From Cloacimonetes bacterium UBA3900 (lineage in GTDB: Bacteria; Cloacimonadota; Cloacimonadia; Cloacimonadales; Cloacimonadaceae): a stretch of DNA of 27,799 nt. The translations under genes and the position numbers were made by a program. The notes under the pieces were generated by a model. That model made no database searches. It had not been told where the DNA came from and worked only from the letters and a program-made list of their open reading frames with translations. Positions 1-8,100 of the stretch are shown piece after piece (within the stretch, counting starts at the first letter, position 1; every line of letters begins with the position of its first letter). The stretch lies in assembly GCA_002391675.1 (NCBI GenBank), contig DGFM01000051.1, positions 17,890 through 45,688 on the forward strand, read 5' to 3'.

Positions 1-45
1 GGCGGTTTTGTTTTCGCAAAACTGGTGCGTTAGTCAAATATTTCA
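1..45 (+). repeat. Dispersed repeat, copy A (partial, cut by window start)
   Basis: These bases match the reverse complement of 12115-12159 without gaps. The best-kept parts are the first 22 bases and the 13 bases at 33-45. A hairpin is visible: GGTTTTG at 4-10, loop TTTTCG at 11-16, CAAAACT at 17-23; the last pair is a G-U wobble where the middle copy has G-C. Similarity fades after about position 60. I see no gene in it. Confidence 0.8.
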
Positions 46-377
46 AAAAGGCCTTCAGTATCTGGATGGCGAAAAGGGATAAAAGTGACCCAAATTCAAG
101 GCCAGAAAGTGTGCGAAAAACCACATTAAGGAAGTGTGAAATTGCCCAATCACAGACTCCACTATTTCCCCGGAAATCGATGTGAAGTATCCGCAGCAAG
201 GTGGACAAAAGCAAGAATTTAGGTTTTACTGGCCTAATTTGAGCGAATTTTCACTTGTCTGATGATGTGCTCGTGATTAGTCTATTATAAAGAATTCACG
301 TATGCATTTGAGTATGTGTGATGGATAATAACGCTTGGAGGTAGTTGACCAATGACAAAAACAGGAGCTTTGAGATT
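46..377. other. Gene-free leader region
   Basis: After the repeat fragment fades, nothing here reads as a conserved protein. A TATTAT at 283-288 could be a -10 box for the following membrane-protein gene, but no convincing -35 lies 16-18 bases upstream. I see no hairpin followed by a T-run and no RNA gene. Confidence 0.5.
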
Positions 378-1439
378 ATGACTACCAGCGAACGCGAACT
401 GCGCTGGATCCGGTATCTGCTTATCGTGATCGCCTTACCGGTGGCAGCTCTTATTCTTAAGACTTTGCAGGGGATCTTCATTCCTCTGGTGATCGCTATT
501 TTCCTCTCCTTTTTGTTTGCGCCACTGATCAACAAACTGAAGGAAAAGAAGGTGCCCATCATTGTCATCATTGCCATAATTATGTTGGTGTTATTCATTA
601 GCTTTTTGATAATTTCCTCCTTGCTCTACAGTGCGGCAGAGAGTTTGGTGACGGGGCTACCCAAATATCAGGAAAAGTTTTATTATCTTATTGAAAGTAT
701 AATCACTTGGGGGCAGCAGCTGGGTGAGAGAATGAATGTTGCCCTGGAGATAGCGCCTGAATTTGATTATCAGCGGTTGATAGACCCCGGCAGCTTTTCG
801 ATCACGAAGATGGTGTCGGATACCATGGGTGGCTTTATCAGTCTGCTTTGGAACATCTTTTTGGTGCTGGTATTCCTGCTCTTTTTGGTAAGCGGTGCCA
901 CCAGCATGGAAACCAGGCTCAAAAACGCTCTGGGAGAGGATCAACAGCAGCGCAACGTCGATACCATCAACCGTATCCAGTCTCAGATCCAAAAATATCT
1001 GATCACCAAGACGTGGATCAGCGCCGCAACTGCTATCGTGGGCGCAATTTGGATGTGGATTTTGGATATAGACTTCATCCTCGTTTCTGCACTACTGCTG
1101 TTTGCACTCAACTTCATTCCCAATATCGGTTCCATCATTTCTTCGTCTATTCCCTCGCTGATCTGCCTCTTGCAATATGGTTTTGGCTACAAGGTCATCA
1201 TTTTTGCTGTTTTGATCACCGCTACGCAGATGCTGTTTGGCAACATCATTGAGCCTCAGGTTCAGGGCGACAGGCTGAATCTGGCGCCCATTATGGTGTT
1301 GATATCCTTGATCTTATGGGGCTGGTTGTGGGGTATACCGGGGATGTTTATCTCGGTGCCGCTCACATCAGCTATCAATATCATACTCAAAGAGATAAAC
1401 CCCAATAACGTGGTTTCCGCTCTGATCAGTGGCGAGTGA
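378..1439 (+). CDS. AI-2E/PerM-family (UPF0118) membrane transporter
   Basis: This is an integral inner-membrane protein of the AI-2E exporter/PerM family, whose members have been proposed to export autoinducer-2 or to exchange ions; the substrate here cannot be told. About seven or eight hydrophobic helices are visible, including a double one near the N-terminus (IALPVAALILKTL, then GIFIPLVIAIFLSFLF). A polar periplasm-like segment follows, and the C-terminal half has the family-typical stretch LNFIPNIGSII, then GNIIEPQVQGDRLNLAP and GIPGMFISVPLT. I chose ATG 378, with AGGAG at 363-367. A TTG at 345 in the same frame sits only 2 bases after a GGAGGT (337-342), which is too close. The gene stands alone with its own terminator at 1460-1497. 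Confidence 0.88.
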   Translation: MTTSERELRWIRYLLIVIALPVAALILKTLQGIFIPLVIAIFLSFLFAPLINKLKEKKVPIIVIIAIIMLVLFISFLIISSLLYSAAESLVTGLPKYQEKFYYLIESIITWGQQLGERMNVALEIAPEFDYQRLIDPGSFSITKMVSDTMGGFISLLWNIFLVLVFLLFLVSGATSMETRLKNALGEDQQQRNVDTINRIQSQIQKYLITKTWISAATAIVGAIWMWILDIDFILVSALLLFALNFIPNIGSIISSSIPSLICLLQYGFGYKVIIFAVLITATQMLFGNIIEPQVQGDRLNLAPIMVLISLILWGWLWGIPGMFISVPLTSAINIILKEINPNNVVSALISGE

Positions 1440-1459
1440 AGAGATGCGGCGACACTTTT

Positions 1460-1497
1460 ATCGGAAGTTCTCCGCATAAGGGGAACTTCCGATTTTT
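1460..1497 (+). terminator. Rho-independent terminator after the AI-2E/PerM gene
   Basis: A perfect 11-bp stem, ATCGGAAGTTC (1460-1470) with GAACTTCCGAT (1483-1493), encloses a 12-base loop and runs straight into a T-run at 1493-1497. It lies 20 bases after the stop codon and isolates this gene from the operon that begins at 1612. Confidence 0.9.
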
Positions 1498-1576
1498 GAA
1501 TGCGGTATAAATTTTCTATCTGCGAGATATGCAGCCTTCTATGGTTGTTTTTTGCCCTTTGAACTCCACTTATAAG

Positions 1577-1606
1577 TTGACACAAAACTCAATCTAAAAA
1601 TAATGT
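1577..1606 (+). promoter_or_regulatory. Sigma70-type promoter for the uvrC-like/purC/lpxK operon, possibly leaderless
   Basis: A consensus TTGACA at 1577-1582 is followed 17-18 bases later by ATAATG/TAATGT (1600-1606). A start of transcription 6-7 bases past the -10 falls at 1612-1613, the ATG of the next gene. No Shine-Dalgarno sequence is visible before that ATG. Together these suggest a leaderless message; that is inference. Confidence 0.6.
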
Positions 1607-1611
1607 AGTCT

Positions 1612-2568
1612 ATGAGAAAAATAGTTTTACAGCGCATTGATGCTGTTGATATTGAAAAGTTTCCGAAAGGCTGGAGCCTGATAGGTTTTTGGGCTCAGGA
1701 GGAGCTTTTGTATCTCGCTTTGACGCCCAATTCCAGGCGCCGCTACGAGCTGATGAAGCAAAAGACTGAGGATAACACCCTTATTTCGGAAATGTTTATC
1801 AAGGCAGATCATGTGCGGATAGAGCCTTTGAACACTGCGTTGCAAGGCTTGATCCAATACAAGATTACGCTTCAAAATAGGCCGCCCAGTATGCAACACG
1901 TCTTCAATCGCTGGGAAAACTATGTGTATCTGGCACTTAACGCCTACCAATACCCCTTCATCCGCACCACTGGCAACACCAACGATGAGTGGCTTTATCT
2001 GGGGCCTTTTCGCGATAGATTTGCGCTGGCAGATGCCCTGGATGCAGTATGCAAAATCCTGCGTTTACCGCGATGTGAAACGGGTGATTGGCCGTGTTAT
2101 CGGCTGGAAGAGGGCAGTTGCGCAGGCTGGTGCAGGAGCTTGAATGAAGAAGAAACAAATGAGGAGTATTCCCTGGATAAGCTGGACGCTCTGCTCAAAG
2201 AGAGCTTTCTCAAGCCTTCCGATGGAGTGTTGGAACTGCTTATCCAAGAAAAGGATAAATACTTCAATGATCTGGAGTTCGTCAAGGCGGATTTGCTCAG
2301 CGACGAGATAGAAATTCAGGCCAAATATCGTGATTGGCTCCAATTCCTGTATGTGGCGCGGCAGCTTTCTTGGGAAGATGAGCTTGTGCAGGTGCAAAAC
2401 GGGCGCCTAATTAAAGTAAAGACTAAGGAAAGGGACTATAACTTCCTTCCAGACAATACAATATATCGTGATAATGAAAGATTGGCTCTCAACTTGATGG
2501 ATGTGGATGAAGCCCGCATCCTCTATGACCACTGGATGAGCCAACATCAAGGAAAGAAAAATGTTTGA
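1612..2568 (+). CDS. UvrC N-terminal-like protein with degenerate GIY-YIG domain
   Basis: It resembles the N-terminal part of the repair nuclease UvrC. Residues about 18-110 align by eye with a GIY-YIG domain (LLYLALTPNSRRR where UvrC has LYVGKAKNLRKR; NRPPSMQ where UvrC has RPRYN). The catalytic glutamate is Gln82 and the glycine-lysine of YVGK is missing, so nuclease activity is doubtful. Residues 129-174 match UvrC's GPF segment and its cysteine cluster: C155, C162, C170, C174, the last three spaced as in E. coli UvrC (C166, C174, C178), which binds an iron-sulphur cluster. A UVR-like helical segment follows (about 213-250, LEFVKADLLSDEI). At 318 residues it lacks the RNase H-like endonuclease and helix-hairpin-helix parts of UvrC (about 600 residues). 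First gene of an overlapped operon. A role in repair is inferred, not shown. Confidence 0.7.
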   Translation: MRKIVLQRIDAVDIEKFPKGWSLIGFWAQEELLYLALTPNSRRRYELMKQKTEDNTLISEMFIKADHVRIEPLNTALQGLIQYKITLQNRPPSMQHVFNRWENYVYLALNAYQYPFIRTTGNTNDEWLYLGPFRDRFALADALDAVCKILRLPRCETGDWPCYRLEEGSCAGWCRSLNEEETNEEYSLDKLDALLKESFLKPSDGVLELLIQEKDKYFNDLEFVKADLLSDEIEIQAKYRDWLQFLYVARQLSWEDELVQVQNGRLIKVKTKERDYNFLPDNTIYRDNERLALNLMDVDEARILYDHWMSQHQGKKNV

Positions 2569-3442
2569 TAAGATCAGTAAACTTGAATGTGTGAAACAAG
2601 CCCGCCAAGGTAAGGTGCGAGATATCTATGACTTGGGTGACAGGTTGCTCCTGGTTACCTCGGATCGCATCTCTGCTTTTGATGTGGTGTTTGATCAGCC
2701 CATCAAAGATAAGGGCATTATCCTCAATAAGATAGCCGTAAGTATCTTCAAAGCTACCTCACACATCGTGGATAACCATCTAATCAGCTCTGAAGTAAAG
2801 GATTATCCCCAGGAGCTGCATGAATTCAAGGATTATCTTGAGGGACGCAGTATGTTGGTGCAAAAGACGCGGGTTATTCCCTTTGAATGCATCGTGAGGG
2901 GCTACATCAGCGGCAGTGCCTATGGCGAATACATCAATAAGGGCACGGTTGGCGGCAAGGTGATCCCCAATGAGATGAAAGAAAGTCAAAAGTTTGATTC
3001 TCCGATGTTTACGCCTTCCACCAAAGCAGAGGAAGGGCACGACGTCAATATCAGCTACCGCACTATGAAGGCGCATATGGACACATGGATAGCGGAGTTT
3101 CTTAAGGATAAATCCTTGCAACTGTATCATTTTGGGCATGATATGCTCTTGAAGAAAGGCATCATTTTGGCGGATACCAAGTTTGAATTTGGCAGCTACC
3201 AAGGCAAAATCATGCTCATAGATGAAGCTTTAACCCCCGATTCCTCAAGGTTTTGGCCTGTGGATGACTATGAGGTAGGCATCAGCCCGCCCAGTTATGA
3301 TAAGCAGTTTATCCGCAACTATCTGCTAAACATCGGATGGGACAAGCAGCCGCCCGCTCCTGAGCTACCTGAAGACGTGATAGCACAGACGAGAGATAAA
3401 TACCTGCAAATATACAAGATTATCACCGGAGAAACATTGTAA
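2561..3442 (+). CDS. purC: SAICAR synthetase (phosphoribosylaminoimidazole-succinocarboxamide synthase)
   Basis: PurC joins CAIR and aspartate, using ATP, to make SAICAR in the cytoplasm during purine synthesis. The family signatures are all present: GKVRDIYD near residue 17, SDRISAFDVVF, ECIVRGYISGSAYGEY in the middle, then DTKFEFG and DEALTPDSSRFWP. The 293-residue length fits the longer, yeast-like PurC type rather than the short (about 240) bacterial type. Its ATG overlaps the end of the UvrC-like gene by 8 bases, and its TAA shares one base with the start of the next gene (TAATG), so the genes are surely co-transcribed and probably translationally coupled. No other purine gene is nearby. 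Confidence 0.96.
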   Translation: MFDKISKLECVKQARQGKVRDIYDLGDRLLLVTSDRISAFDVVFDQPIKDKGIILNKIAVSIFKATSHIVDNHLISSEVKDYPQELHEFKDYLEGRSMLVQKTRVIPFECIVRGYISGSAYGEYINKGTVGGKVIPNEMKESQKFDSPMFTPSTKAEEGHDVNISYRTMKAHMDTWIAEFLKDKSLQLYHFGHDMLLKKGIILADTKFEFGSYQGKIMLIDEALTPDSSRFWPVDDYEVGISPPSYDKQFIRNYLLNIGWDKQPPAPELPEDVIAQTRDKYLQIYKIITGETL

Positions 3443-3831
3443 TGCGAAAATTCATCTGTATCGTGGACGACGAAGAAGAACTCGCCATCAATCTGAAAGT
3501 GCAGTTGGAAGCGATGCGTCCGGACTGGACCGTGAAGGCTTTTTCCAACGGTATTGACGCCCTGAAGGTGATTCATAGCGAAGATGTGGACTTTGTGCTC
3601 ATGGATATCGCCATGCCGGATATGGATGGCTACGAGCTGTGTTGGCGCATCATGGATTACGATCCTAAGATTGGCGTGATGATGATGACCGGCTTTGGCT
3701 ATGACGCCAATCACGTGTTGGTGCGCGCCAAAGAGGACGGCCTCAAAGAAGTAATATACAAGCCCTTTGACATAGAAGAGCTACTGGAGCGAATTGATAA
3801 GCTATTGAGCCAAGACGATCAAGAAAAGTGA
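3442..3831 (+). CDS. Stand-alone response-regulator receiver protein
   Basis: A single CheY-like receiver domain of 129 residues with no output domain. The phosphorylation set is complete: acidic pair D9-D10, phospho-acceptor D55 in VLMDIAMPD, switch T83 and K107 in YKPFD. It should therefore accept a phosphate from a histidine kinase, but no kinase is adjacent; the only one in the window (25344-26663) has its own regulator. The gene is embedded between purC (1-base overlap) and lpxK (4-base overlap, GTGA). That position suggests it is made together with the lipid A kinase and permease, perhaps as a phosphorelay shuttle or an allosteric partner; this is inference. Confidence 0.92.
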   Translation: MRKFICIVDDEEELAINLKVQLEAMRPDWTVKAFSNGIDALKVIHSEDVDFVLMDIAMPDMDGYELCWRIMDYDPKIGVMMMTGFGYDANHVLVRAKEDGLKEVIYKPFDIEELLERIDKLLSQDDQEK

Positions 3832-4889
3832 AAAGACAACGCCTCATTCAGAGATACTGGCAGCAGCGTTCCCTACTAAGTGACCTGCTCTATCCTGCGT
3901 CTCTGCTTTATGAGCGGCTTGGGCAAATCAAACAAATGAGGCAGGCCGGCAAGGCTTATCTGGCGCCTTTCAAGGTGATCGGCATTGGCAATATCAGCAG
4001 TGGAGGCAGTGGTAAAACTCCTCTTACCATGGCTTTGGCAAAGGCAGCGATAGAATCAGGCCTCAAAACCGCGGTTTCGCATCGGGGCTATAAATCAGCC
4101 ATGGAAAAGAAAGCCGGCATAGTGTCAATGGGAGAGGGATGTCTCTACGATGCAAAAACCTGTGGCGACGAAGCCTGGATGAGCGCCACCAAGCTGCGTA
4201 AAGCCTATGTAAGCGTAGGCAGGGACAGGGTGGAGCAGCTCAAGCAGTTGGCCGCTCTGGAGGCGCCTCCTGAGCTGGTGTTTATGGACGATGTCTTTCA
4301 AAATCAAAGCTTTATCAAGGACGTCAACATCGTCTGCTTCGACGCTCGGGTGGGCTTGGGTAATGGCAGAGTCATCCCCGCTGGATACCTCAGGGAATCC
4401 GTCTCAGCTGTGGCAAGGGCAGATATCTGCGTCATCAATCGCAAAGACCCCGGCATAGAAGTGGAAGCTTTGAAAGCTGAGCTGAGTGAGTGGTGTGAGC
4501 ATATCTTTGTGGTAGATCATAGCTTCTGCGGTTTTGAGGATTTCCAGGGTAATGTGGTGGACGTGGATGTGAATCAGCCCTCGCTGTTGCTTTCTGCGCT
4601 GGCTTCTCCCCAAAGCTTTGAGGCAACGGCGCAGTCTGTAAATATAAACTATCTCACTCATTACAGCTTCCCTGATCACTATTCATTCAGGAGTCGTGAG
4701 GCTTTGAAGCCGCTATTTGAGCAGATTAGGGGCGATGATATCAAGCAGATATTCTGTAGTCACAAAGACCTCCCCAAACTCATCGCCCACAGAGACCTGC
4801 TGCCGCTCTTACGTGTGCTCATGATCGAAGCAAACCCCTTTCAAGTAAACGCCTTATGGCAAGCAATCAGGCGGAGGATGGCACTATGA
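3828..4889 (+). CDS. lpxK: Tetraacyldisaccharide 4'-kinase (lipid A kinase)
   Basis: LpxK phosphorylates the 4' position of the tetraacylated disaccharide-1-phosphate, making lipid IVA at the inner face of the cytoplasmic membrane. The P-loop GGSGKT is at residues 59-64 within the family stretch GIGNISSGGSGKTP, followed by SHRGYKS, the GDEAWMSA segment and FMDDVFQNQ (MDD near residue 153). The 353-residue length is normal. A hydrophobic N-terminal stretch (LLYPASLLYERL) fits a membrane anchor. The start is GTG 3828, overlapping the receiver's stop by 4 bases. Its presence implies a lipid A outer membrane. The other lpx genes are not in the window. Confidence 0.93.
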   Translation: MKRQRLIQRYWQQRSLLSDLLYPASLLYERLGQIKQMRQAGKAYLAPFKVIGIGNISSGGSGKTPLTMALAKAAIESGLKTAVSHRGYKSAMEKKAGIVSMGEGCLYDAKTCGDEAWMSATKLRKAYVSVGRDRVEQLKQLAALEAPPELVFMDDVFQNQSFIKDVNIVCFDARVGLGNGRVIPAGYLRESVSAVARADICVINRKDPGIEVEALKAELSEWCEHIFVVDHSFCGFEDFQGNVVDVDVNQPSLLLSALASPQSFEATAQSVNINYLTHYSFPDHYSFRSREALKPLFEQIRGDDIKQIFCSHKDLPKLIAHRDLLPLLRVLMIEANPFQVNALWQAIRRRMAL

Positions 4890-6175
4890 TACATGCAGAC
4901 AAGATACAGCTGGCCTTCTTCTTTCTTATCTCCTACCTGCTGTCCAGAGTATTTGTGCGCTTTGAGCTGCCTAAACGCTTGGTCTGGTGGCTGATAGAAG
5001 AAAAGCATATCACCATCTCCAAGCTCAGCTGGTTCATCATCTTTGGCACGACGCTGCTTTCCATGTTGATCGCCAACGTGGTGACCTTGATGACCATGAT
5101 TCCCGTGCTGGACCTGATCCAAAAGCAATATAAAGGCTCGGCTCAAAATGAGTCCCGCTTTGGCACCTTGATGATCCTGTCAGCCGTGTGGGGAGCCAAT
5201 ATCGGCGGGATAGGAATGCTCACAGGCACCACCACCAATGGCATCCTGGTGGCTTTGTATGAGGCTTATAAGTTCCCAATCAGCAGCCAGTTTACCTTCC
5301 TTTCCTGGATGACGTGGGCTTTGCCGCTTTCCCTGATTCTGTGTGTGGGTGGGTGGTTGGTTTTGATGCTGGTCTTCAATCCCAAAAGTAGGATGGAAGG
5401 CGGTGAGTTGCGCTCGGAACTCTGCTGCGAAGGCCCCATTTCACGGGGTGAGAAAATCTCCATCATCTTGGCGGTTATCTTCATAGTCTCTGCCACTTTA
5501 CTATCCACGGGCATGAGCCTGGTCAACGCCTATCAAACAAGAATAGGGGCAGATGAATATCAGGCCTTCAACTGGTTGCAGGATGCGATGTTGATCTTGA
5601 GTATAGTCTGGACATTGGCCTTTCTCTATATCCTCTTTATCCATAAGTTTAAATTGCAAGAGGGGCAACCGCGAGGCATATTGCTGCCCAAAGAGTACAT
5701 CCTTCATGATCTGCCTCGCAAGGGGCTTTTGTGGATTGTGGCAGGTGGAGCGATCACCCTTGTCCTGGTGGCACTCAAGGTTCCCAAAGCTGTCGCAGAG
5801 GTAGCAGTTAGGTGGATCACAAATGAGCGTTCCGAATTCCTCTTGCTGCTCATCGTGGGCGCCATCGCCACCTTCACCACGGAGCTGATGAGCAATACGG
5901 TGATACAGATCGCCATGTTTGTCAGTCTCTTTCCGCTCACCAAGGTATATCCGGATATTGGATGGCAGACCATGCTGGTAATCACGCTCACCAGTGGCTG
6001 TGCTTTCATGAGCCCCATCGCCACGCCCTCCAATGGCTTGGGCTTTGGCTGCGTTAAAAAGATAAGCCTGCGTCATATGCTTACTGCAGGCTTGTTGATG
6101 AATATCTTTTCGCTCCTTGCGATTACTTCTTGGGTAAACTACGTCGTTCCTGTGGTGTTATCCTGGTTTGCTTAG
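4886..6175 (+). CDS. DASS/SLC13-type anion permease
   Basis: A 429-residue membrane protein with about ten or more hydrophobic helices that fits the divalent anion:sodium symporter (DASS/SLC13) family, which carries dicarboxylates, sulphate or phosphate. The paired family motifs are visible: the first half has ANVVTLMTMIP and then WGANIGGIGMLTGTTTN; the second half has LMSNTVIQIA and then MSPIATPSNGLGFG. In the first pair the usual SNT reads ANV, so sodium or substrate coordination may differ. ATG 4886 is preferred over an in-frame ATG at 4856 because GGAGG lies at 4873-4877 and the start overlaps the lpxK stop as ATGA. Last gene of its operon, it converges on rsmE with an 18-base overlap. 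Substrate unknown. Confidence 0.82.
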   Translation: MIHADKIQLAFFFLISYLLSRVFVRFELPKRLVWWLIEEKHITISKLSWFIIFGTTLLSMLIANVVTLMTMIPVLDLIQKQYKGSAQNESRFGTLMILSAVWGANIGGIGMLTGTTTNGILVALYEAYKFPISSQFTFLSWMTWALPLSLILCVGGWLVLMLVFNPKSRMEGGELRSELCCEGPISRGEKISIILAVIFIVSATLLSTGMSLVNAYQTRIGADEYQAFNWLQDAMLILSIVWTLAFLYILFIHKFKLQEGQPRGILLPKEYILHDLPRKGLLWIVAGGAITLVLVALKVPKAVAEVAVRWITNERSEFLLLLIVGAIATFTTELMSNTVIQIAMFVSLFPLTKVYPDIGWQTMLVITLTSGCAFMSPIATPSNGLGFGCVKKISLRHMLTAGLLMNIFSLLAITSWVNYVVPVVLSWFA

Positions 6176-6862
6176 GCTCACATATTGAGCGGCAATGGCG
6201 ATAGCAGCTGTCTCAGCCCTGAGTATTAGCTTGCTGATCGTGATCTGATCCAGCTTTTCCTGTTCCAGATAAGCTATTTCCGCTTCGTTAAAACCACCCT
6301 CAGGGCCGATAAAGAAGCAGGGCTTTATGTTTGTGGACAGCATCAAATCACCGAGCCAGATATCCGGCCTGTGTTCGCTGCAAAAGACGGGAGTATAGCC
6401 TTGCTCCTTTGCTTGCTTGATGGCTTCCTTAAGGGTGTAAACGGGGTTTACACGAGGCAACCAGGGGTTGTCACACTGCTTGATTGCAGCTAAGGCAATG
6501 CGTTCAAAGCGGGAGATGTCCTCGCCTTTGCGCACAGAGTAAGCGCTGATGAAGGGGTAGAATTCCGTGCAGCCCAGCTCGGTACACTTTTCCACGATCA
6601 GCTCATCATGCTTGTTTTTGAGCAGTGAAAAAGCGATGGCAAAGGGGCTGACAGGCTCATGATAAGTGGCTTCCTCCAAGAGCTCAAAGCGTACGCATTT
6701 CTTGTCTATCTCTTTGACGACGGCTTTGCATAGAGAGCCCTTGCCATCGTTGAGCAGGATGACATCATCGGGCTTGACCCTCAGCACACGGCTGAGGTGG
6801 TGATATTCTTGCCCGCCAATGCAAGTGTTTTCGTTGAGTTGAGGATGATAGACAGAGGGCAT
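6158..6862 (-). CDS. rsmE: 16S rRNA (uracil-1498-N3)-methyltransferase
   Basis: RsmE uses S-adenosylmethionine to methylate N3 of U1498 in 16S rRNA. It belongs to the SPOUT superfamily, which has a trefoil knot at the C-terminus. Here the knot region is clear: FFIGPEGGFNEAEI and then ILRAETAAIAIAAQY. The N-terminal PUA-like part contains HLSRVLRVKPDD. At 234 residues it is normal length. It is the last gene of the heat-shock operon, starting 9 bases after the dnaJ stop with an AGGAAG ribosome site, an arrangement common in other bacteria. Its end overlaps the end of the facing permease gene by 18 bases, and I see no terminator hairpin there. Confidence 0.95.
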   Translation of the reverse strand: MPSVYHPQLNENTCIGGQEYHHLSRVLRVKPDDVILLNDGKGSLCKAVVKEIDKKCVRFELLEEATYHEPVSPFAIAFSLLKNKHDELIVEKCTELGCTEFYPFISAYSVRKGEDISRFERIALAAIKQCDNPWLPRVNPVYTLKEAIKQAKEQGYTPVFCSEHRPDIWLGDLMLSTNIKPCFFIGPEGGFNEAEIAYLEQEKLDQITISKLILRAETAAIAIAAQYVSLSKPG

Positions 6863-6871
6863 GGGCTTCCT

Positions 6872-8029
6872 TTAACTAAAGATATTCTTGAGGCGATTCA
6901 GGAAGCTGTGTCCGGGTTTCATCTCACGCTTGCGGTCAAACTCCCGAAGCTTTTGGTAGAGTTCAGTTTCTTCTCTACTGATACGGGTGGGGGTGACCAC
7001 TGTCACTTTCACGATCTGGTCTGCTCTCTCTTTGCTGCGTAAGCCCTGGATGCCCTGTCCACGCAACCTGAACATACTGCCGGACTGGGTTCCGGCGGGT
7101 ATCTTCATCTTGGCTTGCCCTGTGATGGTGGGAACAGTGATCTCATCTCCCAAAACCGCTTGCGAGATGCTGATTGCCTGATCCAGCATGATGTTGTCGC
7201 CCTCTCTATAGAAAACGTCGTCCTCTTTCTCATGGATAAGCACAAGGATATCTCCGCGTGTGCCGCCTCTGGGGCCGATATTGCCCTGGGCGCGCCTTCT
7301 GAGGTATTGACCTTCTGCCACCCCAGCGGGGATCTCGATTTCCATTTCTTTGATCTTGTCCTGACGACCATCACCACGACATTTGGAGCAACGATTCTTG
7401 ATGATCTTGCCTTCGCCGCGACAGGACGGGCATTCGGTGATCGTCTGCATCTGACCAAAGAGGCTCTGTCTCACTGTTCTCACCTGGCCGGTTCCTTTGC
7501 ACTGGGAACAGGTTTCTGCCTGACCGTCTTCGCTGCCGGTTCCTTTGCATTTGTCACAAGGGTCTTTGACTGCAATCTTGATCTTCTTGGTGGTGCCCAG
7601 AGCGATCTCTTTCAGGTCTAAAGACAGCTCGATCTGCATATCCTGTCCACGGTTTGAGCTTTGTCTGGTGCGGGCTCCACCAAATCCTCCTCCAAAAAGT
7701 CCTTCAAAAATGCTTCCGAAGCCTCCGGAACCGAAGATATCGTTGAAGTCATCAAAGTGGCTAAAGTCGCTCCACTGGAAGCCGCCCTGACCGAATTGGC
7801 TACTCACGCCGGCGTGGCCAAATTGGTCATAGCGTTGACGCTTGTCCTTATCAGAAAGCACCTCATAAGCCTCACTTGCCTCCTTAAACTTCTCTTCTGC
7901 TTCCTTGTTGTCCGGATTCTTGTCCGGATGATATTGCATGGCAAGTTTACGGTACGCTTTTTTGATCTCAGCTTCATCTGCGTCTTTGCTGACGCCTAAC
8001 ACTTCATAATAATCTCTCTTATTTGCCAT
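6872..8029 (-). CDS. dnaJ: Chaperone protein DnaJ (Hsp40)
   Basis: DnaJ delivers unfolded clients to DnaK and stimulates its ATPase. The 385-residue protein has the full type I layout: a J-domain (about 4-70) with the HPD triad at 34-36, a Gly/Phe-rich stretch (about 75-125), and four zinc-binding repeats CDKCKGTG, CSQCKGTG, CPSCRGEG and CSKCRGDG in the middle. Two beta-sandwich client-binding domains and a dimerisation tail follow. It follows dnaK after 71 bases in the hrcA-grpE-dnaK-dnaJ-rsmE operon, with GGGAG ahead of its ATG, and should share the CIRCE control at 11699-11725. Confidence 0.97.
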   Translation of the reverse strand: MANKRDYYEVLGVSKDADEAEIKKAYRKLAMQYHPDKNPDNKEAEEKFKEASEAYEVLSDKDKRQRYDQFGHAGVSSQFGQGGFQWSDFSHFDDFNDIFGSGGFGSIFEGLFGGGFGGARTRQSSNRGQDMQIELSLDLKEIALGTTKKIKIAVKDPCDKCKGTGSEDGQAETCSQCKGTGQVRTVRQSLFGQMQTITECPSCRGEGKIIKNRCSKCRGDGRQDKIKEMEIEIPAGVAEGQYLRRRAQGNIGPRGGTRGDILVLIHEKEDDVFYREGDNIMLDQAISISQAVLGDEITVPTITGQAKMKIPAGTQSGSMFRLRGQGIQGLRSKERADQIVKVTVVTPTRISREETELYQKLREFDRKREMKPGHSFLNRLKNIFS

Positions 8030-8100
8030 TTATACTCCCGTTAATCTTTATTAAACAGAGGGGCAGAGGCAATGCTCCGCCCCCTTTTAGCAAGTATTGT

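Noticed and set aside
283..288. TATTAT as the -10 box of the AI-2E/PerM-type gene
   Set aside because: No acceptable -35 lies at the right distance, so I mention it only in the description of that region.
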